Below the pieces are notes generated by a model that worked only from the letters and a program-made list of their open reading frames with translations, was not told where the DNA came from and searched no databases. A program made the position numbers and the translations under genes. From NCBI RefSeq assembly GCF_902459465.1, contig NC_047065.1, positions 17,750,204 to 17,814,203 on the forward strand: a stretch of 64,000 nt of DNA, in the 5' to 3' direction. The stretch comes from Asterias rubens (lineage: Eukaryota; Echinodermata; Asteroidea; Forcipulatida; Asteriidae). Below, piece after piece: positions 1 to 12,185 of this stretch (position 1 is its first letter; every line of letters begins with the position of its first letter).

Positions 1-299
1 GGGAGAACACACCAATCCTTCCAACATCCTGTTCCTTTCCTTTAAGGCACGTCCAACCTGTCTAGTTTTCGGGAACAAAATCAAAAGGAACTTTGAGAGA
101 AAATATTCGTCACCAACCAACCCTTTACCTCCGGACTGTAAGCCTATACACTTTAATATAAGCAACAACTGCAGTGTGTGTATTGTTGTTTGCCGTAAGA
201 AAAGGAACAGGCATACCCTGAGGCAACTTTTGTAATTATGTCACATCTCGCGAGGTTTGAATAGCGCGTGATGCCCGCCAGCACTTTTGGTTGCCATCG

Positions 300-421
300 G
301 CGCACTATTTTCATCGTCGCCATCGTTCCACAAGCCTCACACGGCAGTTTTTGCACCGATTTCCTCCAGTTTACCATGGTTTTTGGAGCTTGAGTACGCT
401 AAAACGTGGATCCAACTAAAG
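300..421 (+). other. possible 5' non-coding exon (KCTD gene)
   Basis: A strong 5' splice site, AAAG|GTAAGTG, lies at 421/422. The GC content here is higher than in the flanking DNA. The only ATG close to the donor (376) is followed by a stop after five codons, so any exon here would be untranslated. The KCTD coding exon at 5.8 kb starts just after a splice acceptor, so an upstream leader exon must exist, and this is the best candidate. The 5' limit is a guess and the link to KCTD is inference. Confidence 0.25.
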
Positions 422-521
422 GTAAGTGCCTATGGTAGCGGGGACCGTAGTTTTGGGGAGCGGCGACGACCGATTTACCCCCTACAGAACCGTCCATTTT
501 TTAAGAGGTAAACAGCGTATG

Positions 522-2960
522 TGTAGTTGTTGAAAGCATGGCAAATTCGCACAGTAGTCATGGCGTGACTGTGAGCTTTATACAACAACGTTATAGGGGC
601 TTCATGCAATGCAGAATATGTGTGTTATACAAAGCATTATTGTTTCAAAGTTGGAACCATTTGTCGTTTGTTATTGCCGTATCTAGTCGTTTTTGCCTGT
701 CGTGTTTCCTTTAGTTTGTCATGATATTGTAACATTTCACTCTTACACCGACTACTTATGGTTTAGGTCCATTGTATACCCAACACGCGTGCACAAATAG
801 TGTACATTGTGTGTGTGAGATGGCAGTACATTTAAGTCCAATGGTACTTTACATGTAATAATCATGTCGCATACACGTGTGTTATCGATATAGAAGTGAA
901 CATGAAAAGGCCAATTGTGTGACTTTTTGACTGCTGTTTCGTTGTCAAAGTCAAGCTAAATCATTGTGGTATTGTCGATAAATGGCGCGACTTCAATGAT
1001 CGTTTACTTATTATTGTATTGAACATCATGATGTTGCAAGCGCAAGAATATACACGTGTTGTTCAACGGCTCTCTTTGAATTGGCGGAACTGATATCTAT
1101 TTGAAAAATATTCACTTTTTATATCAGTATGACGTTGTCAATATGTCATTGTGATGTTTGTCATTGTTCGTTGTGATTGTGACGCTTGTAAATTTCGATT
1201 TATAGACGCATTTATGTGAACTAGAATACGTTCTATTGTTGACTGATTGCTTCATAATGGTGATTTATTGTTTAAAGCGATCAGACACAAATGCAAAATG
1301 TCCGTTACAAAATAATGTATCAAAAAAGAGACGCACTATTTGCAAACTGCGCATATCGTTTTATTCACTTTGGTTTTTAGTATTCCAAATGATTAATTCA
1401 GATTTAATACTTTAAAATTGTATCGAATCATGACAAATAATTATTGTTAGAATTGTTTATGTAGTGCCCCTTAAATATCTAAACATGGATGAAGCCTTGT
1501 GCTATGACACAATCTTTCACAGATTATGTCCGCTAACTTTAACACCCACTGCTGTTTGTTTACACGGTAATGAACCATGCACGCATAGACGGTGAAAGTC
1601 ACCACCGCAAATGGTGTGAAAGCGAAAACATGCATCCTTGACACCTCACTGTACAACCCCCACCCCCCCCCCCGCACACATTCCTGTCTTGGTGATTTGC
1701 ATGTTTCGTATGAGTGTACACATTTTGTTGGGTGTTACAGGACAACCAGGGAATATTGTTTTGTACATCAAAATATTTTTTCATAGTCTTTTTTACTCGG
1801 TATGACAACAACCAATGTCTCACCAAATCACACGGGTACTTAGTGGCACTGTGGATATTTAGACGTGTTTGTGGCCTCCAAATGTATTGGAAGGTTTGTA
1901 ATTGGTTCAAATTGCTAAATAAGTTGACAATGTTCAAACAATCTCTGATGGCGTTATCCTATTCCATTGATTACTGCAGTGAAAGGTCGTTACGGTACCA
2001 CAATGTAGAACAAAGCACTTAGTGTATTAAAGGGGAGATGTAGTCCTACTTATTGGTTTGTGCCGCAGTGCCCTATGGTTTGTGCAACACGTTTGGCAGA
2101 TTTTGACTATATTACAGAAAGCCTCGTTAAAGGCAAAGTTGGTCATCCTCCATGGTTATGGGAACCATTCGATTGATATATAAAGGTAGATAGATAAAAG
2201 TAAGCTGTGAAAATTTCATTTTAAAAGATGATAGCGTTCTGATATCATCGAATATTAAAAATGTCAAACATAATCAATAGCTGCAGTGCTTCAATATACC
2301 AAGTCATTTTTAGTACTATTATTTTGTATACATCCCCTTTAAGGAATAGTTTCTGTACGCAAACAAAACTTCTTGAAGCCGAAGAGTCTTGTGAAACCGA
2401 ATGGAACTGATACTATTTGATTCGTTTCATCGTTCATTCGCCAATTCGTTCGTTCAACGCTGATTTTCAAATATTTTGGGAGATCTCTTGCAAGGTTTTT
2501 TAAAAACTGAATTTGCTCGTGACTTTGGTTTTATCGATGGAGACAAACTATAATCCTCACAGTCTGTTGATGATGAATGGTTAGTTTTGTGTCTTTTTAC
2601 CGCTCCGTTTGAGTTTGGTTGTAAATCCACACTTTGGTTCAAACAACCATTACACAATAAAATAAAACCTTATACAAAATAAAATAAAAATTTAATAAAT
2701 AGTAAAAATCACAACAAACAAATTTTTGGAAAATGATCGTATATAGATAGCTGTTGCGATCATTTTTCAAAACTAGTTTTTGTGGATCTTACTCATTGTT
2801 ATTTAGGATTTGTTCATTCAAAGAGTGCCACATGAAAACCTTCCAGTTATAAGATAAGTTACCTACTATAATCTTAAAATGGACATGTACCATAGAGTGG
2901 GCACATAAGTTTAATAAGCCATACTGGAACAAACCTTTTACAATGTACGCTTTGACTGTT
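522..2960. other. gene-free stretch
   Basis: I recognise no coding exon or RNA gene here. The short ORFs overlap on both strands and have no protein-like composition. A C-rich run lies near 1660-1675. Confidence 0.5.
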
Positions 2961-2969
2961 ATCATGGTA

Positions 2970-3240
2970 CACAACTTGGAGGCATGATGTCAATTTGGAC
3001 CAATTTATTTGATGTATGAATTTCACATTGGGCCAAATTGAAGACTAATTTATTGAACTCATGAATATCATTTGGGACCAAATTGAAAACCATCTTGGAT
3101 GCATGAATGCCGTATTGTTACATACCAATGTGGATGAATGGATGTCACCTTGGACCTTGTTAAAGACCTATTTGGTTCCATAAATGTCATTGCGGACCAA
3201 GCTGCGCCTAATTTGAGCCCACAAAGATCAATATTGATTT
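2970..3240. repeat. decayed tandem repeat, about 60 bp unit
   Basis: Around four diverged copies of a unit built on 'ttgggaccaaattgaa...gatgcatgaatg' follow each other, for example near 2985, 3035, 3090 and 3150. Divergence is high, so the array is old. Confidence 0.5.
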
Positions 3241-4261
3241 TACTGATTTACACTGAATGGTCAAATTGATAACTGATTGATGATTTCACGACAAATGATG
3301 ACATACGACCAACCATTTGATTGAAATTTACTTTAACAAATTCGACGAAGAAAACTGAGTTATCTATAGGAGTCAGAAAACGCTGGTGTATAGTAATTAA
3401 CAATCTGTCGCTATTTTCAGTTCAATCAAAGGCATTTGATGCTGATTCTACTTGCAAATCCTTCTATTCAGATCAATGGATATTATTCATTTGTGTAAAC
3501 CAATTCTTTCTTGTCGGCTAAAGCCTCAATGTTCTTAGATGTATATACTGAGCTCGCCCTAATTTTCCAAGGCAAGCAGATCGTGTAGCACGACGCGTGA
3601 CTCCTGTATACACTCATATAGTATTCTTTCAAATAACTCTTTTGACGGAGGCTCGTCTTTGCTTACCCGCCACGCTACCATGGCGTATTCCCTCCCCGGC
3701 TACCCCCTAGGGGTCTTAGAGGGTGTCAGTTAACAGTCCCGCTCGCACCTTGTTTGCCAGGGTGGGTCGCAGACTAGTCTGTTACCCTCCCGCTTTGTAT
3801 CAAGACAATGAAGTTGTCCAAGTCCGACATCTGGCAACAGTTTCCATTTTTTCTCCTCTTTGCGTTTTTCTAACTGCTGGTTTAGTTGCAGGCTAACATG
3901 GTTTGAAGCTAGCTGCTGATACCATAAATTCAGGACAGCTGGCCGACTATCACGCCCGCTGTAAATCCCGCTGGTTGTCAACATGGACAAAGACTGAAAT
4001 AACTATTTGGGTACCATGAGGTATATAATTATCACCTTTGGGAGTACGTGGACAAACCGTAAATAGAAACAAGTTGAAACCCTTTGGTGATAAACGTATG
4101 ATATGGTATTGCTACATGGCCTTTTGATTTTATTAACTAACCAAAGGTAATAGTGGAATGGAAGGAAATAAAGTGTTTGGGTTATCATGAAGTGCACATC
4201 TTTAAATAAAATACTACATTTTGTTTATGCACGATACAACATGTATTACGTTATAGTTTGC
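3241..4261. other. gene-free stretch
   Basis: Nothing recognised. The segment 3580-3990 is GC-richer than its surroundings and could be an unclassified repeat, but no termini were seen. Confidence 0.4.
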
Positions 4262-4960
4262 CAATGCGCTGGTGTTGTATTTATGGGGGTGTAACTCACT
4301 TTCTGCCTATGACGTCACTTGATGTTGTTGATGTTTTCTTGTTTGTTGTTGTTGTAACTCACTTGTCGTGTTGTTGATGTAACTCACTTGTCGAAGCTAT
4401 GACGTCACTTGATGTTGTTCTCTTGTTTGTTTGTGTTGCTGTTGCAGTTGTCTTATTGGTGTTGCTGCTGCTGCAGCTGATGATGTAACTCACTTGTCGA
4501 TGCTACTGCTTATGACGTCACTTGATGTCATTGGTGTTTTCTTGTTTGTTTGTGTTGTTGTTGCAGGTGTCTTGTTGGTGCTGCTGCTGCTGCAGCTGAT
4601 GATGTAACTCACTTGTCGATGCTACTGCTTATGACGTCACTTGATGTTGTTGGTGTTTTCTTGTTTGTTTTTGTTGTTGTTGCAGGTGTCTTGTTGGTGC
4701 TGCTGATGTTGCTGAGTTGTAGCTGATGATGTAACTCACGTGTCGTTGCTGCTGCTATGACGTCACTTGATGTAGTTGGTGTTTTCTTGTTTGCTTGTGT
4801 TGTTGTTGCAGGTGTCTTGTTGGTGCTGCTGATCTTGCTGAGTTGTAGCTGATGATGTAACTCACGTGTCGTTGCTGCTGCTATGACGTCACTTGATGTA
4901 GTTGGTGTTGTCTTGTTTGTTGGTATTGCTGTTGCTCTTGTCGAATTGTCACTTTTTTGC
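4262..4960. repeat. minisatellite with a CRE palindrome per unit
   Basis: Tandem units of about 90-126 bp carry 'gtaactcact.gtcg', a perfect TGACGTCA palindrome, then 'cttgatgt.gttggtgttttcttg' and 'gttgcaggtgtcttgttggtgctgctg'. TGACGTCA lies at 4310, 4400, 4513, 4632, 4758 and 4884. Most units also contain CAGCTG E-boxes or GCTGCTG runs. The minus-strand ORF here is low-complexity and is not taken as coding. The array ends about 860 bp before the KCTD coding exon. Confidence 0.85.
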
Positions 4961-5814
4961 AATGATGATCTTGGTTGAACGAGTTACTGCAGATGGATTT
5001 TAACATTAATATTTTTTTCACCGACTATATATATTTATTAAGTTGTCGCTGTTCAAGCTGCGGTGGTGTTTATATTACGGCTTACGGCTTATTGCTATTA
5101 TTTTCGCGGTTAATGGTACGACTGTTGCTTGCCCCTCGTTGTGAATGTGTTGATGTTTCAATTTTAAAAGGACCCCAAAACCCATGATGACAACTATGGC
5201 AAATATTAACAATTTGTGTGTTCAATCAATGACTTATCATATCAGTAACATAGACTACCATGCAATACTTAATCTGCATAATGCCCGAGGCGTAGAAGTG
5301 TATACAGAATGGGAACTGGGGTTGCAGTAGTGTATCCATAGCAGTACTGATCCATATAGCAAGGACTTGCCTTGTATGATCCTACTCTACGATTACAATG
5401 TACTCTGTGGATGCTTGTTAAATCACACAGGAGGTCTTGTAACTATTTTTGGAGAAATAGTTGGACAGATGTGTAGTCAAATTCTTTCTAATAAATACCC
5501 GTGTCAGTAGGTAAAAACACTTTTCTGATCAGCCTTGCGTTATTAAGTCATGTTGCTTGACATGACGATTTTTACACTGTGGCGTCATCGAAAAGTCATC
5601 AGACACTGCTGGTATGGTGACGCCATCTTGTTTTTCAACCATACAAGACCACGTTACCATATCTCGAGACTGCAAGGGGAATTGCCCCCTTTGTAAATAG
5701 TGACATACTCGCTCATATAAACAGGGGAACTGCCGAAAGAAAAACATATATTGATGTGAAATCCACAGCAATTTATTGACAGCATCTTCCATCTTGTTTT
5801 TGGTATTTTGCTAG
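4961..5814 (+). other. proximal upstream / intron end of KCTD gene
   Basis: No coding signal seen. The segment ends in 'tggtattttgctag', a splice acceptor at 5813-5814 directly before the KCTD coding exon. If the acceptor is real, this is the 3' part of an intron rather than promoter. Confidence 0.45.
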
Positions 5815-5822
5815 GTGTGTAC

Positions 5823-6605
5823 ATGCCGACCATTTCTCCCACCGCGATGTCATCCCTGTCTCCGACCCCTTCAGGATCGGGTACGCCCCCGCCGGGTCAC
5901 AGCCATGGCTTACCCCGTGTTGCTCCAAACAGTCGCTTTAATGCTCCAGTTCACATCGATGTTGGTGGCCAGATCTACACCTCATCTCTGGAGACCCTGA
6001 CACATTATCCCGAATCCAAACTCGGGAAGCTGTTCAATGGTTCGATTCCCATCGTCTTGGACAGCTTGAAGCAGCATTACTTCATTGACAGGGATGGACA
6101 TCTCTTCCGTTACATCCTCAACTTCATGCGAACCTCTCGCCTCATGCTCCCAGACAACTTCACCGAGATGGAAGCACTTTATGAAGAAGCTCGCTTCTAT
6201 GAAATCACAGACATGGTAGAGGCAATAGAGAATTACAAGATGTCTACTACTAAGCCAAGAGAGAAGATCATTAAGACCGAGAATGGGTTGGGTAATGAGT
6301 GTATCATCGTTCACACTACTCCTGATTGTGGTGAGAGAATAAGCTTGAGTGGTGATAAAGTCCTCATCCATGAGATCTTCCCAGAGGTTGGTAGTGTCAT
6401 GTGTAACTCAACAAGCGCTGGTTGGACACAAGAATCCAACCATGTTATCCGATTCCCTCTGAATGGGTTCTGTAAGCTGAATACAGTACAAGTTCTTCAG
6501 CGTCTGCTTCATTGCAACTTCATCGTTATCGCTTCGAGTGGAGGAGGTATCGAAGGCTCTCAGTTCAGTGAATACGTCATGTGCAGGAAGTTTCCCGGAT
6601 GCTAA
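5823..6605 (+). CDS. KCTD1/15: BTB/POZ (KCTD1/KCTD15-type) protein
   Basis: Predicted 260-residue KCTD protein. A Ser/Pro/Gly-rich N-terminus (1-40) leads into the T1-type BTB/POZ domain, about 41-140, with [30 protein letters not shown] and [11 protein letters not shown] linker follows, then the C-terminal KCTD1/15 domain, about 163-255, with [32 protein letters not shown] and SSQFSEYV. The family forms pentamers; KCTD1/KCTD15 repress AP-2 (TFAP2) activity and act in neural-crest and Wnt control in vertebrates. The ATG at 5823 follows a splice acceptor by 8 bases. The short IKQEPLD-like sumoylation tail of the vertebrate proteins is absent; this one ends CRKFPGC. The whole coding region is one exon, whereas vertebrate orthologues are split. 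The family call is firm; KCTD1 versus KCTD15 cannot be decided, as the gene probably predates that duplication. Confidence 0.93.
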   Translation: MPTISPTAMSSLSPTPSGSGTPPPGHSHGLPRVAPNSRFNAPVHIDVGGQIYTSSLETLTHYPESKLGKLFNGSIPIVLDSLKQHYFIDRDGHLFRYILNFMRTSRLMLPDNFTEMEALYEEARFYEITDMVEAIENYKMSTTKPREKIIKTENGLGNECIIVHTTPDCGERISLSGDKVLIHEIFPEVGSVMCNSTSAGWTQESNHVIRFPLNGFCKLNTVQVLQRLLHCNFIVIASSGGGIEGSQFSEYVMCRKFPGC

Positions 6606-7131
6606 AGAGGATTAAAACATTTGGACAGGTGATATGGTTTGGGTATCTATAATGGAGGCCGTTTCGTTTAAATCCCTCTTGCTTTCTTTAATGTTACCAG
6701 TTAAACAGATGTACGTGTTCATTTTTCAGACTTCTCCGTTGTGGTGTCTCTACATATTTTAACGTAAATTAGTCCAACCAAAAAAAAAGGTCATTGTTGA
6801 AAGGATTGTTAAATAGACTACAATGGGACCATACTTTGGTGCAGGACATGGTTCACGCGTATGAAAGGTCATGCAATGATGCAGTACCCTTTGCTAGGGT
6901 AAAATGGCATTGATGTATTTTTTTTTGTGGGGGGGGGGGGGGGGCTTCACATTTCTCATCCCTCTAGCCTCAGGCGACAACAACTTTGGTATTTTCAAAA
7001 TCATTATTCGTTATTTTAGTGTGAATTTCAGTGGGTGGGGAACACTAATTTTTAAAATAGCAGCAGCTTTGCTAAAATAGTTCCATGACATTATTTAAAG
7101 TTAATTTTACCGTTAATATAGTCAGAGTACT
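6606..7131 (+). other. probable KCTD 3' UTR and flank
   Basis: No ORF of interest. No AATAAA was seen close to the stop codon. A 17-base G run follows a T run at about 6917-6944 and may be unstable or slippage-prone. Confidence 0.4.
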
Positions 7132-7497
7132 TATAGCCATTACACACTTCGGAACAGGAAAACAAAATAAAAGTTCACAGATTTACAAATAACTTACAGG
7201 GCTTACAGAAGGTAATGGCGAATATTAATCCATGAAATGCTTTACTTTTTGAGATAACATTAAAACAATTATCAATTCTCGACATCGACATCGAGAATTA
7301 CGGATTTATTTTTAACACGTGCCATGACACGGCGAAACGTGCGGAAACAAGGGTGGGTTTTCCCGTTATTTTCTCCCGACTCCGATGACCGATTGAGCCT
7401 AAATTTTCACAGGTTTGTTATTTTATATATAAGTTGTGATTCACAAAGTGTGGGCCTTTTGACAATACTGTTTACCGAAAGTGTCCAATGGCTTTAA
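7132..7497. mobile_element. MITE, family 2 (copy 1)
   Basis: Non-coding element with inverted ends, 'tagccattacacacttcgg' and 'ccgaaagtgtccaatggct'. An internal hairpin, 'attctcgacatcgacatcgagaat', sits at about 7276. A second copy with the same body lies at 27130-27493. The body shares 'gagcctaaattttcacaggtttgttatttta' wording with MITE family 1, so the two families are related. Confidence 0.75.
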
Positions 7498-10148
7498 GGA
7501 GAGTGTACTGTAACCACTACATGTAGTCAGGGACTGAGACACACCATTACTTGAAGCTGGTGAATTATTGCCCATCATGGTGGCATAGAACCATCAACCA
7601 ACCTTGTATTATTCCATATTACTCGAGGATAAGACAAAGCGATAGTTGCACAAGATTTTTCTTTTCAAATTTACTGTTTTCATGTAATGCTCCTAGAAAT
7701 AGTTTTGGCGAAGAGCTTGATTTTATTTTATTAAGAAAACTTACACTATGTGTGTAGCCCCTGAGCCATTACACACTAATTCTTAAACATCACAGTTGAA
7801 AGCTGTTAGTTCTTTAACACATTGGTAAACGTTGATGCATTGTCGGGAAAATGTGATTCTGATAGCTATAGAGGGATCTTTTCTTAAGAAATAAGTGCAT
7901 AAACAATGATATCCTTAAATTTGAATTTGATGTAATCGTGTTGCTTTTAACACTTTTTCAGTGACATTCTTAAAATAAATTATTTGTATTTTTAAACAAA
8001 CTAGATAATTTTAATGAATATTTTCTTCAATGGTTTATCATTGGTCTTGAGAGTAAATGGAGAAACATAGGCCTAATTCAAGTAAGGGATAATTGCCAAC
8101 ACTAGTGAATGACATGACTTTTCACCTCTAGCGGAGGCTTTCTTGAAGGCTAAAATGACAACACAACAACACAATACACACTATATAAGTGTAACAAAAA
8201 GCAGCCAAAGGAAATAAATAACAAGATTTGCTTGAGTAGTGATATCACTCACACGCTATTCCGAGTTTGGATTGAGTTAGTGCTAACAGACTGGCTACTT
8301 ACACATGGTTGAAAGGTGTGGTACATGACTGGTTAAAACTAGTGAAAATTTGGGTTGAATTCTTTGTTTTAGTCAGAAGGAAAAAATGAAAAAAAAACAT
8401 GCACAATTTTCAGCATAAACACATTTTGGCTGTTATAACTGAAATCAGCTGTTGCGCATTTTTCTAGGTTTCAGATACAGTTTTTGGAATATTATCACCT
8501 TATTTCAGAGGGAATATTTCACAGATAAAAAGGCTGTATTTATTCCTACCGATTCTGTACAACACCTTTAAGGGTAAAAACAATAGAATTAAAGAAAGAT
8601 TTGTGAGTAAACTAATTTTTTGAATTTTTAAAACTCTGTTTAGTGTTCACCTTTCTGTATTAATCTCCTTAGGTCACATTAACACGTTGTTTAAATGATT
8701 CCTTTATAACACTTGTGTTTCTTATGTATAATATTAATGTTTAAAGACAAATTAATGTATATAAAATTAACTTAATTAGATATGTCGAAAATAGGGCTCC
8801 GCCTGTATTGTAATTAACTTGTTACTTTTGGCCGTATATTGTTAGACCTCTTTAAATAAAAACGTGTATTGGATTAAGCATAATTATTAAACCATAATCA
8901 GCTGCCACGTCACAATCCTGATTAATAATGCGTCATCTCAGAATCTTATTGAGCACACTGTCTTGTCGCCATCGTGTTACATTCATTTAATCTTTTATTT
9001 TCAGTCGAGTCAACTACAATTATTAATGGTTTTGCAAGTAATTAATTACATTTTGGGTCAGTTTTAAAAAGGTTAATAATGAATAGTTTGTAGCGATAGC
9101 GAGTTAGTGAAACGCGATTTGTCGATATAAACACCAAACGAAAGTGTCGTGGAAAACACTTAATTACATGTACCCCCTTCCCAGTCACTGCCCCCCCCCC
9201 CACCCCAACCCCACCATGGTTCGAAATCCACCTCTATAGATACCTGTTCTCAATGAGATACACCTGTCTCCGACTTGTTTTATAGACATTATGAATCGTG
9301 AATGATGATAATTCAATCAAATCAAGTAAATGATAATATATATATAGATAAATATATAATATTAATGAGCTAATTGGGCAAACTGCCTGTAATCTACTCA
9401 ACGACATTGCAAAATATAATAATGACCTGAAGGTGACCTCTATGAACATAAATACCCGAACGGATAGAATTCACCCAAGCACTACTACAGTACAAACCCT
9501 TTAAGTTGTCTAAACGTAAATTCATTAATGACACGCGAGAGAGCAATGTAAGCGGCCGTAACACTAGCGGGATTTCCGCCGTACATTGGATCGATAGCCT
9601 ACCCAACACAAATGTTTTCCTTTCCCTCAAAAACATGTTTTTATACAATGGGTAAGTGGGAAATGGACTTGTGCTCATTGTTGATCCATTCTGTCCACGA
9701 GCCACGAGTTTTAAATAGGCTTACTCTCTGGCATGATGCAACTGCAACGCAAAACTCGTATAGACTGATACAGAACGATCCGAAAAAGACGCACCAACCT
9801 AAACTTAACTGATGTCCAACTTGTCACTTGCGTTGCATAATTTCTTCACAGATAACCCGTCTAATATAGATTATTATGATGCTATTGTAATGTATCATCA
9901 GATAAAGATATGTTGTCTTAACAAGGATCTTATTTCTTGGTACGGTGTGGTAGGCTGCCTTTTTTTACGTTGAAATGGACAAACGGATAGTGATTTTTAT
10001 TCCGTGGGCATACTGTGAAGGAAGACCTAATCAATTTGGAATCCATTTTGAGTTCTTGCAAATGTATTGATGTTATCATGTTTATGGCATATACTCTTTG
10101 GATCTAAACCAGTGACAACATTATTAATGTTGGCTAAACTGCTGCTGA
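7498..10148. other. gene-free, AT-rich stretch
   Basis: I see no gene. A C-rich run lies at about 9190-9213 and AT-rich blocks near 8700-9080 and 9330-9365. Nothing else was recognised. Confidence 0.45.
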
Positions 10149-10194
10149 ATGCCGTATCCAAATAACGGCTACGACTGCAGCTTATGGCTGCTTC

Positions 10195-11460
10195 ATTCGC
10201 CGCGTCTCACGTTGAAGTATAGGAGGTCCTTAGTAACATCCCTTAGCAACAGTCGCAGCCGTAGCCGATCGCCGCGTCATCATACATCGAAGTATAGGGG
10301 GTCCTTAGTAACATCCCTTAGCAACATTCGTAGCCGTAGCCCATTGCCGCATCATCATACGTTGAAGTAGAGGGGTCCTTATTAACATCCCTTAGCAACA
10401 GTCGTAGCCGTACGCCGCGTCATCATACGTTGAAGTATAGGAGGTCCTTAGTAACATCCCTTAGGAACAATCGTAGCCGTAGCCTATCGCCGCTTCATCA
10501 TACATTGAAGTATAGGATGTCCTTAGTAACATCCCTTAGCAACAGTCGTAGCCGTAGCCTATCGCCGCGTCATCATACGTTGAAGTATAGGAGGTCCTTA
10601 GTAACATCCCTTAGCAACAGTCGTAGCCGTAGCCTATCGCCGCTTCATCATACATTGAAGTATAGGAGGTCCTTAGTAACATCCCTTAGGAACAGTCGTA
10701 GCCGTAGTCGTTCGCCGCGTCATCATGTGTTGAAGTATAGGAGGTCCTTAGTAACATGTCTAGGAACAGTCATGGCCATAGCCGTTCGCCGCTTCATCAT
10801 ACATTGAAGTATAGGGGGTCCATAACATCCCTTAGGAACAATCATAGCCATAGCCGTTCGCCGCGTCATCATACATTGAAGTATAGGAGGTCCTTAGTAA
10901 CATCCCTTAGCAACAGTCGTAGCCGTAGCCTATCGCCGCATCATCATACGTTGAAGTATAGGAGGTCTTTAGTAACATCCCTTAGAAACAGTCGTAGCCA
11001 TAGTCGTTCGCCGCATTATCATACATTGAAGTATAGGAGGTCCTTAGTAACATCCCTTAGCAACAGTCGTAGCCGTAGCCTATCGCCGCGTCATCATACG
11101 TTGAAGTATAGGAGGTCCTTAGTAACATCCCTTAGGAACAGTCGTAGCCATAGTCGTTCGCCACGTCATCATACGTTGAAGTATAGGAGGTCCTTATTAA
11201 CATCCCTTAGGAACAGTCGTAGCCATAGCCGTTCGCCGCTTCATCATACATTGAAGTATAGGGGGTCCTTAGTAACATCCCTTAGGAACAGTCGTAGCCG
11301 TAGCCGTTCGCCGCGTCATCATGTGTTGAAGTATAAGAGGTCCTTAGTAACATCCCTTAGCAACAGTCGTAGCCGTAGCCTATCGCCGCGTCATCATACG
11401 TTGAAGTATAGGAGGTCCTTAGTAACATCCCTTAGGAACAGTCGTAGCCGTTGCCGTATC
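10195..11460. repeat. 75-bp minisatellite with open 25-codon frame
   Basis: About 17 tandem copies of a 75-bp unit (ttgaagtataggaggtcctt...cgtcatcatacg). Because 75 is divisible by three, the plus frame stays open for long stretches (10430-10807 and 10756-11541). It spells a repeated 25-residue peptide with KYRRSLVTSLSNSRSRS and LSPRHHTL. The frame is broken near 10370 and by small indels. The array is flanked by partly inverted sequence: 'ccgtatccaaataacggctacgactg' before it, and 'cagtcgtagccgtt...ggatacgg' after it. That suggests growth inside a fold-back element. I do not call it a gene. Confidence 0.85.
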
Positions 11461-11829
11461 ACCCAGTTCGGATACGGTCTGATCACTTCCGAGAAGTCGG
11501 ATTTTGTAATGCTGAAAACTGTTGCTGCAGACAATATTTGATAACCGGTGATGTTGGCAAAACTTGTTTTCTGATATCTATACTTCTTCCGTTTTTCTTT
11601 GTTTGGTTCGAAGTGAAGCACATGATTTGCTGCAATTGCTTCTACCGCACTGGTGTCTTATTGTTATAAAGTAGAAATACCACTGGTACAATCTCTTTGA
11701 ATCAAGATAAGGTGGATCATTGATAACTGCTGATCCTGGTTTGGCGTCGCTTAGTAAAACTAGTATTTTAAACAACAATCCCTGTGAACATGCAGCTTGA
11801 ACTGTTCATACGAGGCATTTTTTGACCAG

Positions 11830-12185
11830 TTAAAGGCACTGGACACTATTGATAATTACTCAAAATAGTTGTTAACATTAAAACTTAATTGGTTACAACT
11901 AATGGAGAGATGTTGATGGTATACAACCTTGTGAGAAACGGCTCCCTCTGAAGTAACTTGGTTTTTGAGAAAGGGGCAATCTCTCACTCAAATAATTAAA
12001 GACTTCATCTTAAGGCTTTTATTATGCATCTGAAAGCAAACAAAGTAATGCAACAATGGTATTTTTTCTTCATTATTCTCTTTCAAATTCGACGATGACC
12101 AAATGGTCAAATTTTTCACAGGTTTGTCATTTATGAGAATACTGGCCTTTGACAATTTTACCAAAGGTGTCTATAGTGCCTTTAA
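11830..12185. mobile_element. MITE, family 1 (copy A)
   Basis: The ends are inverted: 'ttaaaggcactggacactatt' and 'aggtgtctatagtgcctttaa'. The inside matches the other copies in the window (gagaaacggctccctctgaagt, catctgaaagcaaac, ttcacaggtttgtcattta). It is short, non-coding and palindromic overall. Other copies lie at 21909, 22709, 26699, 34281, 35333 and 52543. Confidence 0.85.

Noticed and set aside
287-511. ORF of 74 codons at the window start
   Set aside because: It runs across a strong donor site at 421, its composition is not protein-like, and it matches no family I know.
4609-4962. Minus-strand ORF of 117 codons rich in Thr/Ser
   Set aside because: It is read from the CRE minisatellite; the repeat explains it.
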